64,000 nt of DNA from Micromonospora olivasterospora (GTDB taxonomy: Bacteria; Actinomycetota; Actinomycetes; Mycobacteriales; Micromonosporaceae), in the NCBI RefSeq assembly GCF_007830265.1, contig NZ_VLKE01000001.1, forward strand, positions 6,138,001-6,202,000. The letters run 5' to 3'. Each line of letters opens with the position of its first letter. Within the stretch, counting starts at the first letter, position 1. Under the pieces are notes generated by a model. It made no database searches and was not told the DNA's origin. It saw nothing but the letters and a program-made list of their open reading frames with translations. Below are positions 52,205 through 62,100 of the stretch, in pieces. A program made the position numbers and the translations under genes.

Positions 52205-54271
52205 TCAGCATCCGGCGGCTGTCGCCGGAAGGTCCGTGATGTGGTCGCGCCCGCCGCGTCCGTCGGGTGGGTCGGATCGCGGCGGCAGCAGCCGGGCCGG
52301 GACCGTGCGCTCGCCCAGGAACCAGTACTCCCGGCCGGCGGCCGGCTCTCCGGCTCCGTCAGCATCGCCGGAGTGGGCGCCGGAACCGAACCAGGTGGCC
52401 GGTGTCGCGGCACGGTCCAGCAGCGCCTCCGCCTCGGGCGGCAGTACCACCACGTCGAGGGTTTGGTCCTGGTTGCGTCGCCGATCGGTGACCGACGTGA
52501 CCGGGCCGAGGTCGACGGACAGGTACCCGAAGGCGAGCAGCAGCGCGGTCCACGCGGTGTCCGGCTCGGGCAGACCGCGGACCAGCGGAGCGACCGCGGT
52601 GAGGCACAGGTCCCCGGAGCGCGACAGGTGCTGCCAGCGCAGCAGGTCCACGCAGGCGACCAGAGTCGGCAGCGGGTCCGGGTCGGGGCAGGCGACCGGC
52701 GGCTGGCCGTCGACCGGCGGCAGCCAGCTCAGCTCGCTGTGCCCGCGTACCGCCGGCGCCGGCTTGACCAGCTCGGCCGCGCCGATGCCCAACTGGGCCA
52801 GCAGCCAGTGGTGCACCCGCCCGGTACGCATCGCGGTGACCGCCCACGTCCAGGAGGCCGGCTCCCCCCGCCACCCCGCCGCCTCCTCGGCCTGCGGACC
52901 GGACCCGGCTTGCGAATCCGACGCGAGCGGCGAATCCGACGCGAGCGGCGGGTCCGACCCGGCCGGCTGGGGGGCGCCGGTGGCGTACAGGTCGCGCGGG
53001 TCGCGTAGGTAGTTGTACCGCGCGCCCTCCAGCCACAATGCCAGCGCGGGATGCCCCGCCGGGGCCAGGATCACGTCGTTGAGGACGATCTCGTCGGTGA
53101 GCGCGTGCAGCGTGAACCCGTACGTCGACGCGGCGACCCGGTCGAACAGTTCCGGCAACCGGGCCGGCCCGTCGGCCTCCGGCTGCCCGTGCCACCGGCC
53201 GCGGAACAGCCGGTACCCCCCGCCCGCCGGCCCCTCGGCACGCTGGTCCGCCCGGCCGGCGGCCCGCTCGTCCGGCGGAAGCACGGTGTCCGAAAGGAAG
53301 TGCAGGTCACCGTCGGCGTACAGGCCGCCTAACCGGTGCACCACCTCGACCCGCAGGTGGTCGCTGGCCGCGGCGAAACCCTGCGGCAGACCCCGGTTCA
53401 GCTCCAGGGCGTACGGGGTGTGCAGGGTCATCGGCGCGTTCGCGTGGAACAGTTCGGCCACGCTCACCAGGTGGATGCCGTGGGTGCCGGCCCAGGCCAG
53501 CAGGGCGCGTATCGGGGCCAGCGGATCGGGCCGGCCGGCCGGCGCGGGCGGGGTGGCGCGGGCCTCGTCGAAGCGGGCCCGCGGGATGTCCGTCCACAGC
53601 ACGAAGTCGACCTGGCCGGCGTAGCTGTCGGCCGCCGCGCCGTAGTTGGCCCAGAAGCCGTTCGACTCGGGCAGCGGCCGGCCGAGCCAGATGCCGTGCA
53701 CGATGTGCGGGATGGCGGTGGTGTCGGGCAGGGGCGGCGTGTGCTCCGGTTGGCCCCAGAGCCGGGCGGCGCCGTCGCGCCGGAACGTGCTGACCCGGCC
53801 CGCGTCGGCGGCCAGGGCCGCGGGTGTCAGGTCGGCGGCGCGGGGGGCCGGACCCGTCATACTCAGCCGCCGCAACAGCGGCGCGACCAGATGCGGGGCG
53901 AGACGGCGGACATCGGTGCCGGCGAGGAACTCCGGCGCCGGCGGCAGCCGACGGGAGCCGAAGATGTCGCCACCGATCCAGCGGCGCGCCAGGTTCTCCT
54001 CGACCGCCCACGTGTACAGGCCGGGATAGGTCATCCGGCGCAGCCAGTCCAGCAGTCCCACGTCGCACGGCCAGGCGGTCGGCGTTGCGGACGGCCCGGG
54101 CAGGCAGGCCGCGGCCCGCAGCCGCCGCGCCAGTTCCGCGGCGGCCGCCACCGCCGGCTCGGGCGCCACCGCCGGCTCGCGCGCCACCGCCGGCTCGGGC
54201 GCCGCGGCCGGCTCGGCGGCGCGGGCCCGTGGGGTGGGCGTACGACGGGGGCGGGTGGCGGTGCGGGTCAT
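52205..54271 (-). CDS. TcdA/TcdB-type glycosyltransferase, putative T7SS toxin
   Basis: This 688-residue protein starts at ATG 54,271 inside the eccC stop. The N-terminus is basic, then carries Pro/Ala repeats of the EPAVA type. The catalytic region matches the large clostridial toxin glycosyltransferase family (GT44-like): HIVHGIWLG at about residues 188-196 (family IHxIWIG), FVLWTD, then ASDHLRVEVVHRLGGLYADGD, which ends in the DxD metal/UDP-sugar site (about residues 318-320). Such enzymes transfer glucose or GlcNAc to target proteins such as Rho-family GTPases; the acceptor here is unknown. No signal peptide is seen, consistent with a non-Sec route such as the adjacent T7SS (inference). 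Its last codons and stop lie in DNA that also occurs upstream of the esx gene at 46,959, so the 3' end may have been reshaped by duplication. Confidence 0.85.
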   Translation of the reverse strand: MTRTATRPRRTPTPRARAAEPAAAPEPAVAREPAVAPEPAVAAAAELARRLRAAACLPGPSATPTAWPCDVGLLDWLRRMTYPGLYTWAVEENLARRWIGGDIFGSRRLPPAPEFLAGTDVRRLAPHLVAPLLRRLSMTGPAPRAADLTPAALAADAGRVSTFRRDGAARLWGQPEHTPPLPDTTAIPHIVHGIWLGRPLPESNGFWANYGAAADSYAGQVDFVLWTDIPRARFDEARATPPAPAGRPDPLAPIRALLAWAGTHGIHLVSVAELFHANAPMTLHTPYALELNRGLPQGFAAASDHLRVEVVHRLGGLYADGDLHFLSDTVLPPDERAAGRADQRAEGPAGGGYRLFRGRWHGQPEADGPARLPELFDRVAASTYGFTLHALTDEIVLNDVILAPAGHPALALWLEGARYNYLRDPRDLYATGAPQPAGSDPPLASDSPLASDSQAGSGPQAEEAAGWRGEPASWTWAVTAMRTGRVHHWLLAQLGIGAAELVKPAPAVRGHSELSWLPPVDGQPPVACPDPDPLPTLVACVDLLRWQHLSRSGDLCLTAVAPLVRGLPEPDTAWTALLLAFGYLSVDLGPVTSVTDRRRNQDQTLDVVVLPPEAEALLDRAATPATWFGSGAHSGDADGAGEPAAGREYWFLGERTVPARLLPPRSDPPDGRGGRDHITDLPATAAGC

Positions 54272-57200
54272 TGGCTGGCCTCGGTGGTTACCGCGGGGTC
54301 GGCTGCCAGAGCCGTCTGGATCAGCCGGCTGCCGCGCCGGGTGCACAGCAGCGCCCGGCCCGGGGGCAGCGTCCGCGGCCTGGTGTTACCCAGCAGCGGA
54401 CCCTCCGTCGGCGGGCAGGACAGCGCCACGTCCGGAGTGTTCAGTTCCTGGATGCGCCGCAGCAGCGGGTCCATCGACAGCCGCATCGCCCCGGCCGCGG
54501 TCCGCGCGACGACCACGTGCAGGCCGATGTCGCCGCCCTGGGGCAGCAACGGGGTCAGGCCGGCCAGCGGATTGTCGGGCCCGGCGAGCAGCTCGTAGTC
54601 GTCGACCAGGACGTACAGCTCGGGGCCGGACCACCAGTCGCGGGCACGCAGTTGCTCCGGGGTGATGTCGGGGCCGGGTACCCGCGGCTTGACGCCGGCC
54701 ACCGCCTCGGCCACCGTGTCCCGGGTGCTGTCCGGCGAGACCGAATAGCCCAGCCGGTAGGCGGCCGGTACGTCGTCGAAGAGCTGCCGCCGGTAGTCGA
54801 CGGCCATGATGCGCGCCTGGGCCGGGGTGTGGCTGGCGACGATCGCCTGGGCCACGAGGCGCAGCAGGTTCGTCTTGCCGCTCTCGGTGTCCCCCAGCAC
54901 GGTCAGGTGCGGCATCGCCCGGAAGTCGTGCCACACCGGCGCGAGCTGGTCCTCGTCCACGCCGAGCGCGATGCGGGCGCCCTCCGGCGCCGGCAGCTCG
55001 GCCATCGGCAGCGAGACCGGCAGGGTGCGTACGGCGGCGGCCCGTTCCCCGGGCCAGCTGTCCGCCACCGCGGACACCAGGTGCTCGGTGGCCGCGGCGA
55101 GCCCCTCGGCCGACTGGACGCCGTCGATGCGCGGCAGCGCGCCCAGGAAGTGCAGCTTCGCGTCGGTCAGCCCGTGCCCCGGCCGGCGGGGTACCTGGGC
55201 TGCCGCGCGCAGGTCGATCCCGGATTCCACCGGGTCGCCCAGGCGCAGTTCGAGGCGGGTCCCGATCTTGTCCCGCATCGACATGTGCAGCTCCGACCAG
55301 CGGCCCATGGAGATCATCAGGTGGACCCCGTAGTTCAGGCCGCGGGCGGCGATGTCCCGGGCCATCTCCTCCACCGGCTCGAACTCCTGGCGCAGCGCGA
55401 ACCACCCGTCCACGACCAGGAACACGTCGCCGAACCGGTCCTCCGGGATGCGACCGTCGGCCTGCGCCTGCCGGTAGGCGTCCCGGCCGTGGATGCCCAG
55501 GCCCGCGCAGCGGCGTTCCCGCTCGACCAGGATCGAGCGGACCTCGGCCACCGTGCGGCCCACCCGCTCCGGTTCGTGCCGGCCGGCCACGCCGCCGATG
55601 TGCGGCAGGCCGGCCAGTCCGGCCAGCGCACCGCCGCCGAAGTCGAGGCAGTAGAACTGCACCTGCCGCGGCGAGTGGGTCAGGGCCAGCCCGCACACCA
55701 GCGACCGCAGCAGGGTGCTCTTGCCGCTCTGCGGCCCGCCGGCCACGCCCACGTGCCCGCCGACCCCGGCCAGGTCCACCACGAGCAGGTCGCGCATCTG
55801 CTCGAACGGCTTGTCGATGAGACCGACCGGTACCTGCAGGTACCCCTGCTGGCCGGCGTCGATCGGACGCAGCCCGTGCTCGGGATCGGGCAGCAGCGGC
55901 GGCAGCACGTCGTCCAGGGTTGGCGCGTCCTCCAGCGGCGCCATCCACACCTGGTGTGCCGGCGGCCCCTGGTCGACCAGCCGGTCCACCAGCGCGTGCA
56001 GCACGGTGGTGCCGGTGTCGGCCGACTCGTCCGGTGCCTGCTCCACCGGCGGGCGCGGCGCCGGGACGGCGGGCGCGGCGGCCCGGGCGGTGAACGGGAC
56101 GACCTGGCTGGCGATCACCTCGCGGTGCAGCCTGGGGCCGCGTACCCGGTGCGGGCCGGACACGTACGCGGCCTTGAACCGGGTGATGCTGGTGACGCTG
56201 GAGCGCAGGTATCCGTTGCCCGGATCGCCCGGCAGCTCGTACGCGTCGGGTACGCCGATGACCGCCCGCGACTCCATCGCGGAGAAGGTGCGCAGCCCGA
56301 TGCGGTACGACAGGTGGCCCTCGAGCTGGTGGATGCGCCCGTCCTCCAGCCGCTGCGAGGCCAGCAGCAGGTGCACCGCGAGCGAGCGGCCGAGCCGACC
56401 GATCATCACGAACAGTTGGATGAAGTCGGGGTTGGTCGCGATCAGCTCGCTGAACTCGTCCACCACCAGGAACAGGGTGGGCAGCGGGTCGAGTTCGGCG
56501 CCCTGGGCCCGGGCCTTCTCGTAGTCGCGCACGGAGGTGAAGTTGCCGGCCCGGCGCAGCAGCTCCTGCCGGCGTACCAGTTCCCCTTGCAGCGTGGTCT
56601 GCATCCGGTCGACCAGCGCGGCCTCGTCGGCCAGGTTGGTGATGAGCGCGGAGACGTGCGGCAGCCGGTCCAGCCCGACGAAGGTGGCGCCACCCTTGAA
56701 GTCCACCAGCACGAAGTTGAGGGTCTCCGAGGAGTGCGTGGCCGCCAGGGCCAGTACCAGGGTGCGCAGCAGTTCGCTCTTGCCCGACCCGGTGGCGCCG
56801 ATGAGCATGCCGTGCGGGCCCATCCCGCCCTCGGCGGACTCCTTGATGTCCAGCTCGATGGGGGATCCGTCGGCGGCCACCCCGATGGGTACCCGCAGCC
56901 GGTCGGCGGGCGTGCGGTCGTCCCACCGCTCGCGGGGGTCGAAGGTGTCCAGATCGGTGATGTCCAGCAGGTCCGGCAGGTCGAGGACGGCGCTGAGCCC
57001 GCTGGCCGGCTGCTCGCCGGTGACCTTGGTGGCGTGCCGGGCCATGATCCGGGCCAGCGTCCGCAGCCGGGTCAGGTCCAGGTGGTCGGGCGCGGCGAGC
57101 CGGGTGCGCACCTCCCGGCCCACGTGGTCCTTCTCGATCATGTCCACGTCGGTGGCGGACACCTCCAGGTTGAGCACGTTGTCCCCGTCGGCGAGGCCGC

Positions 57201-58242
57201 GGCCGTCGAAGTCGACGAGGACGGCGTTGCGGTACCCGGAGACGGTCAGCCGGGCGCCCGCCGGGATGACGCCGCCGTCGCAGACCACCACGACGAACGG
57301 TTCCTCGCGGGAGGGCTGGGCGTCGTCCTCGTACCGGGAACGGCCCGCGAACTCCGCACCCAGCAGCCGCTCCACCTCTTCCAGGGTGGCGCCGAACAGC
57401 CGCACCGACCCGGCGGCGTCGACGTCGGTGGCATGCTTGGCGTGCGGCAGCCACTTGGCCCACTCCCACTGTTCCGCCTGCTCGGCGCCGACGCACAGGG
57501 CCAGCCGCAGCTCGTCCGGGGCGTGGAAGGTGGCCAACTGGGCGAGCATGGCGCGCACCATGCCCCGCGCCACGTCCCGGTCGCCACTGATCCGCACGTG
57601 CGCGAAGCCGGGCAGGCACAGCGCGACGGGCTGGTCGGGCACCGTCGTGTACGCCTTGATGAACCGGCGCAACGCCTTCGCGCACACCGGTTCCAGGTCC
57701 TCCACCGGCTTGGTCTCCAGCGGGCTGATCCGCACCGCGAGCCGCTGGGCGCCGGTACCGACCCGGATCTCGCCGAAGTCCGGATGCGTCGGCCGGCGCT
57801 CCCACAGCCGGCTGGTCATCGCCAGCGACCACAGCGACTGCGGGTCGGGGTGCCGCCAGGCCAGCGCGGCCCGCTGTTCCGCCGCGTAGTTGCGGACCTG
57901 CCCTCTGGTCTGGGCCAGATAGCGGAAGTAGTCGCGCCGGTCGCCGTTGAGCTGTTGCTGGCGCTGGCCGGAGTGCATCGTCATTCCGAACACCGCCATG
58001 GCCAGCATGCCGCCGCCCATCATGACGAGCATCACGATGCCCATCGGGCCTCTGAGCGAGCTGCTCATCATCATGAACATGAACCCGCCGGTCATCAGCA
58101 GGCTCGGCAGGATCATCCCGAGCGAGCGGAATCCCGCGGGCTGGACCTCCGGGACCACCGGCGGCTCCTGCAGGGTGATCTCGCCGTGCGGCAGCTCGGG
58201 TCCGTTGCGGCGGGCCGGCCGCCGGAAAGGTCTAGTGCTCAC
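54268..58242 (-). CDS. eccC: T7SS ATPase EccC (fused, three FtsK/SpoIIIE domains)
   Basis: This is the motor ATPase of the ESX membrane complex, about 1,324 residues in one chain (EccCa and EccCb fused). After a basic N-terminus, two hydrophobic segments rich in Met/Leu (about residues 36-60 and 62-85) anchor it. Three ATPase domains follow with intact Walker A motifs: GATGSGKS (about 478), GGPQSGKS (about 838) and GDTESGKT (about 1,118). Their Walker B strands read VLVDFKGG, YCLDFGGG and MAVDYRRQ. GTG 58,242 is preferred as start because STRPFRRPARRNG just precedes the membrane anchor as in other EccC proteins; the frame is open to 58,446. Its TGA overlaps the ATG of the glycosyltransferase gene (ATGA), a coupling that ties a putative effector directly to the motor. 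Confidence 0.95.
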   Translation of the reverse strand: MSTRPFRRPARRNGPELPHGEITLQEPPVVPEVQPAGFRSLGMILPSLLMTGGFMFMMMSSSLRGPMGIVMLVMMGGGMLAMAVFGMTMHSGQRQQQLNGDRRDYFRYLAQTRGQVRNYAAEQRAALAWRHPDPQSLWSLAMTSRLWERRPTHPDFGEIRVGTGAQRLAVRISPLETKPVEDLEPVCAKALRRFIKAYTTVPDQPVALCLPGFAHVRISGDRDVARGMVRAMLAQLATFHAPDELRLALCVGAEQAEQWEWAKWLPHAKHATDVDAAGSVRLFGATLEEVERLLGAEFAGRSRYEDDAQPSREEPFVVVVCDGGVIPAGARLTVSGYRNAVLVDFDGRGLADGDNVLNLEVSATDVDMIEKDHVGREVRTRLAAPDHLDLTRLRTLARIMARHATKVTGEQPASGLSAVLDLPDLLDITDLDTFDPRERWDDRTPADRLRVPIGVAADGSPIELDIKESAEGGMGPHGMLIGATGSGKSELLRTLVLALAATHSSETLNFVLVDFKGGATFVGLDRLPHVSALITNLADEAALVDRMQTTLQGELVRRQELLRRAGNFTSVRDYEKARAQGAELDPLPTLFLVVDEFSELIATNPDFIQLFVMIGRLGRSLAVHLLLASQRLEDGRIHQLEGHLSYRIGLRTFSAMESRAVIGVPDAYELPGDPGNGYLRSSVTSITRFKAAYVSGPHRVRGPRLHREVIASQVVPFTARAAAPAVPAPRPPVEQAPDESADTGTTVLHALVDRLVDQGPPAHQVWMAPLEDAPTLDDVLPPLLPDPEHGLRPIDAGQQGYLQVPVGLIDKPFEQMRDLLVVDLAGVGGHVGVAGGPQSGKSTLLRSLVCGLALTHSPRQVQFYCLDFGGGALAGLAGLPHIGGVAGRHEPERVGRTVAEVRSILVERERRCAGLGIHGRDAYRQAQADGRIPEDRFGDVFLVVDGWFALRQEFEPVEEMARDIAARGLNYGVHLMISMGRWSELHMSMRDKIGTRLELRLGDPVESGIDLRAAAQVPRRPGHGLTDAKLHFLGALPRIDGVQSAEGLAAATEHLVSAVADSWPGERAAAVRTLPVSLPMAELPAPEGARIALGVDEDQLAPVWHDFRAMPHLTVLGDTESGKTNLLRLVAQAIVASHTPAQARIMAVDYRRQLFDDVPAAYRLGYSVSPDSTRDTVAEAVAGVKPRVPGPDITPEQLRARDWWSGPELYVLVDDYELLAGPDNPLAGLTPLLPQGGDIGLHVVVARTAAGAMRLSMDPLLRRIQELNTPDVALSCPPTEGPLLGNTRPRTLPPGRALLCTRRGSRLIQTALAADPAVTTEASQ

Positions 58243-58629
58243 ATCCGTTACACGGCTGCGAGCCGGAAAGAGTTGACCGGCACCGGGATCATTACTCTCC
58301 GCACCGGGGTCGCCGCTGGGCGCCCCCTGCGACGGCCGGGCGCACGAGCAAGCCGCACCCGCCGCACCCGAGGCGGGCGGAGCGATGGCGGGCGTGACCG
58401 CCACGAACGCGAACCGGCCCGTACCGCGCATTGCCCCGCCGACCATCTTGCGCAGGCGCCGGGCGGCACGGACGAACTCTGCCGAGCCGCCGAGCCGCCG
58501 AGCCGCCGAGCACCGAGGCCATGGGGGCGCACAACCCCTTGCTCAGCCGGCCACGCGGAGCCGCGCAGGGCGCAGGATCACACCTACGCCCCACGCGGCC
58601 CCGCGGCGGTGGGAAACCGGGTCAGGCGA
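58243..58629. other. Intergenic region upstream of eccC
   Basis: No convincing gene is seen here. It contains a short iterated GCCGAGCCGCC-type run at about 58,481-58,512. The eccC frame is open back to 58,446, but that extension is low-complexity Ala/Pro sequence unlike EccC N-termini. A promoter for eccC could lie here, but no clear -10/-35 pair was recognised. Confidence 0.4.
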
Positions 58630-59136
58630 TCACCACGGCCCTCTTATCAGGGGAGTTCCCGCCGACCCCGGGTCACCGTACGCGCGCTGTCTCTCCTGCT
58701 GCACATCGGGACTGTCCACCGATGGGAGCACCAGCGATGCGGGCAGTTCGTGCAGGTTGACATCGACAGCGTAGGGCGCGCCCACTCCTTCCGCCGGCGC
58801 GCCCGCAGACGCCGGCCGGGTGAGCAGCAGCTTCAGGTCGTCGTGGCCGCGGTCACCCCGCCAGAACACGTCTTTCGTCGCTATCAACCGCTGGAACTGG
58901 TTGCCCTGCCTGACGATCTCGCCCGCTTCCACCGAAACGTTCGGCCGCCAGACGCCGTCACCGCGGTCGTGTTCGAATCGCAGCGTCCAACGCCTCCCAC
59001 TCGCTGACGTCGATGCCCCCAACTCTCCGACGAACATCTTCTGTACGTCACCGGAGAACACGATCCGCTGCGCGAAGAGGGACTCCTTGCTCACCACCAT
59101 GATCCGCCACGCACCGCTCATACTCACTGCCGGCAT
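58630..59136 (-). CDS. Hypothetical protein in T7SS operon
   Basis: This protein of about 168 residues matches no family I recognise. ATG 59,136 was chosen because a purine-rich AGTAGGTG lies about eight bases upstream; TTG 59,142, GTG 59,127 and ATG 59,121 are alternatives. The centre (RWTLRFEHDRGDG... DVFWRGDRGHDDLKLLL) looks like a small beta-sheet domain, and the C-terminal 40 residues are polar and probably disordered. No signal peptide or membrane segment is evident. It sits 35 bases downstream of the EccA-like gene and about 390 bases upstream of eccC, so an accessory T7SS role is only positional inference. Confidence 0.6.
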   Translation of the reverse strand: MPAVSMSGAWRIMVVSKESLFAQRIVFSGDVQKMFVGELGASTSASGRRWTLRFEHDRGDGVWRPNVSVEAGEIVRQGNQFQRLIATKDVFWRGDRGHDDLKLLLTRPASAGAPAEGVGAPYAVDVNLHELPASLVLPSVDSPDVQQERQRAYGDPGSAGTPLIRGPW

Positions 59137-59171
59137 TCTCAAGCACCTACTTCCGTAACTAGGCCAGCGGG

Positions 59172-62100
59172 TCAGGCCGCGATGGCCGCCCGCACGTCGG
59201 CCGCGTGCAACTGGCGCATCTCCTCGACGGTCGGTGCGGCGGCGCCGCGCAACCGGTTGGCCTGCTTGGTCATGGTGCGTTCGAGCAACTGGCGGGCGTA
59301 CCGGCCGTTGCCGAAGGTCTCGTTCCGGGTCAGGCTCTCGAAGTGCTCGTACAGCAGGGGAATGCTGTCGTTGCTGAAGTCGAAGCCGCCGTCGCGGGCC
59401 AGCGTCTGCAAGATGGACACCAGCTCCGAGGAGGTGTACGACTCGAACGGGATCTGCCGGCTGAACCGGGAGGCCAGCCCCACGTTGTTGGCCAGGAACC
59501 GGCGCATGTCCCCGGTGTACCCCGCCGCGATCACCACGATGTCGTCCCGGTGGTCCTCCATCAGCTTCACCAGCGTGTCGATGGCTTCCCGACCGAAGTC
59601 GTTGCCCTGGCCGGTCAGCGCGTACGCCTCGTCGATGAACAGCACACCACCGCGCGCCCGGTTGAACACATCCGTGGTCTTGACGGCGGTGTGCCCGACG
59701 TACTCGCCGACCAGGTCGGCCCGGGAGACCTCGACGAGCTGGCCGGTGCGGAGCACGCCCATCGCGTTGAGCAGTTGGCCGTACAGCCGGGCCACGCTGG
59801 TCTTGCCGGTGCCGGGCGGCCCGGCGAAGACCAGGTGCCGGGAGATCGTCGGAGTGGGCAGGCCGGCCCGGGTCCGGGCCTCGGTGGAGGCGATCAGGTC
59901 GATGACGTCGGTCACCTCGCGCTTGACCGCGTCCAGGCCGACCATCGAGTTCAGCCGCCCGAGCAGGTCCTGGACGGCCTGTGCCACGCCGGCCGACGCC
60001 GACGGCCCGGCCGCCTGTTCGCCCAGGTCCTCCGGCAGCAGCCGGGCCAGTTCGAGGTCCGAGGCCTGCGGGCTGCTCGACAGCCGGTACGCCTGGCGCC
60101 CCAGCATGTCCTCGAAGACCTGCCGGGCCACCCGGGCGTTGCCGAACGTCTCGTTGCGGGCGAAATCGCTGAAGTGGCGCACCAGGGCCTGCCGCGTCTC
60201 GTACTCCAGCGCGTAGTGGTGGGTACGGCAGAGCCGCTCGACGATCTCGGCCAGTTCGTCGTCGGAGTAGCTCTCGAACTGGATGGTACGGGCGAAGCGG
60301 GACTCCAGGCCCGGGTTGGCGGCCAGGAAGGTCCGCATGTTCGGGCTGTAGCCTGCGACCACCACGACCACCTCGTCACGGTGGTCCTCCATCAGTTTGA
60401 CCAGGGTGTCGATGGCCTCCCGGCCGAAGTCGTGGCCGCCGCCGCCCCCGCCGGTCGAGAGCGTGTACGCCTCGTCGATGAACAGCACCCCGCCCAGGGC
60501 CTCCTCGAACCGGGCCGTGGTCTTCACGGCGGTGCCGCCGACGTGCTCGGCGACCAGGTCGCTGCGGGACACCTCGACCAGTTGCCCGCTGGAGAGCACC
60601 CCGAGGCTGGCCAGGATCCGGGCGAAGATGCGGGCCACGGTGGTCTTGCCCGTGCCGGGCGGCCCGGCGAAGACCAGGTGCCGGGACATGGGCGGCACGT
60701 GCAGCCCGGCCTCCCTGCGCCGCTTGGCGATCTGGTTGAGCCCGACCAGGGTGGCCACCTCGTGCTTGACTCCGGCCAGGCCGACCAGCCCGTTCAGTTC
60801 GCGCAGCAGCGCGGCCACCGGCCCGTCCGCTTCCCCGCCGCCACCCGTGCCGCGGCCCGGCGCCTCGGCACTCGGCGGCCCGTCACCGGGCGCGCCGGCG
60901 CCGGGACCGCCGTCGGCGGGTACCACGGAACCGAATGGCCCGACGGACGGCGCGGGGGCCGGCGGGCGCATCTCGGACAGGTTTCCGGGCGGGGTGACGC
61001 CCGGCCTGGCGCCTCCGGTCGGCGCGGGCACGGATCCCGGGGCGTCGCCGGCCGCCGGCGCTTCCCGCCGCCCGGCCCCGGACGGCGGAAGAGAAACCGG
61101 GCGCCCGTTGTGGCCGGTGTCCACGCCGGACAGCTCGACCGCGGCGGTCGGGCTCGGCGCGTCCACGGCGACGCCACCGTTGCCACGCACCACCCCGCCG
61201 TGCAGTCGCACCGGCTGGTCGGTCTCCACCAGGACACCTGGGCCCTGGTTGCCCACGATCTCGCAGTCCGTCGCGGTGACGCTGCTGCCGGCGCCGGCCT
61301 TGATCCCCGGGCCGCGGCTGCCGCTGATTCGGCTGCGGGACACGGTGACCTCGCTGGGGCCACCGGTCAGCAAGCCCGCCCCGGCCGACTCCTCCACGGC
61401 CGTCGAGGACAGTGTGGGGCGGGCGGTCCCGGCCACCTCCACCCCGACCCGGCAGCCGGTGAACCGGGAGTTGGACAGCACGGCGGTCGCGCTGTCGGCG
61501 AGCCTCGCCCCGGCGGCCCGCGCCCCGGTGACCTGACCGTTGGAGAACCGGCCGGCACCGCCGGTCGCGTGCAGGCCGTACCGGACGCCCTCGATGGACA
61601 GGCCGTGCAGTTGCGGGTCGGCTTCCTGCTCGATCGCCACGCCGATGGGGACGTCGCGTACCTCGACCCCGTCCAGCCGCGCCTTCGACTGGCCGGTCAC
61701 GAACACTCCCGCGTCGGCGCAGCCCGCCACGGTCCCCCCGGTGAGGTGCGGCGCCGCCGCGTCGTTGACCACCACCCCGGCCGCGCCGCAGTCGCGCACC
61801 TCGCAGTTGGTCAGCTTCGGTCGGGACGTACCCCGGCAGTCGAGGCCGTGGCCTCGGGGCCGGGTGATGACCGTGTCGGAGAGCGCGGGTGCCGCATGCG
61901 CCATGGTCACCACGGCGTGCACCCGGGTTTCCAGGATCTCGCAGTGCTCCAGCACCGGGGCCGCCTCGTCGTTGGCGAGCAGCCCGACCTCGCCGCCGAG
62001 CACCGTGGTCCGGGCCAGGTACGGCCGGGCGGCCTGCTGCGCCACGACGGCGTACTGGCCGACGTCGTCGATGCGGCAGCCCTCCAGGCGCGGGGCGCTG

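Noticed and set aside
58243..58446. N-terminal extension of EccC to 58,446
   Set aside because: The extension is Ala/Pro low complexity, while EccC proteins normally begin shortly before the two membrane helices.
53824..59007. Long plus-strand open frame opposite eccC and the glycosyltransferase
   Set aside because: It is antisense to proteins with intact Walker and DxD motifs and has no recognisable domain. The same applies to plus-strand frames at 8,928-12,575, 15,996-19,082, 38,956-41,868, 43,464-45,629 and 59,205-62,681.
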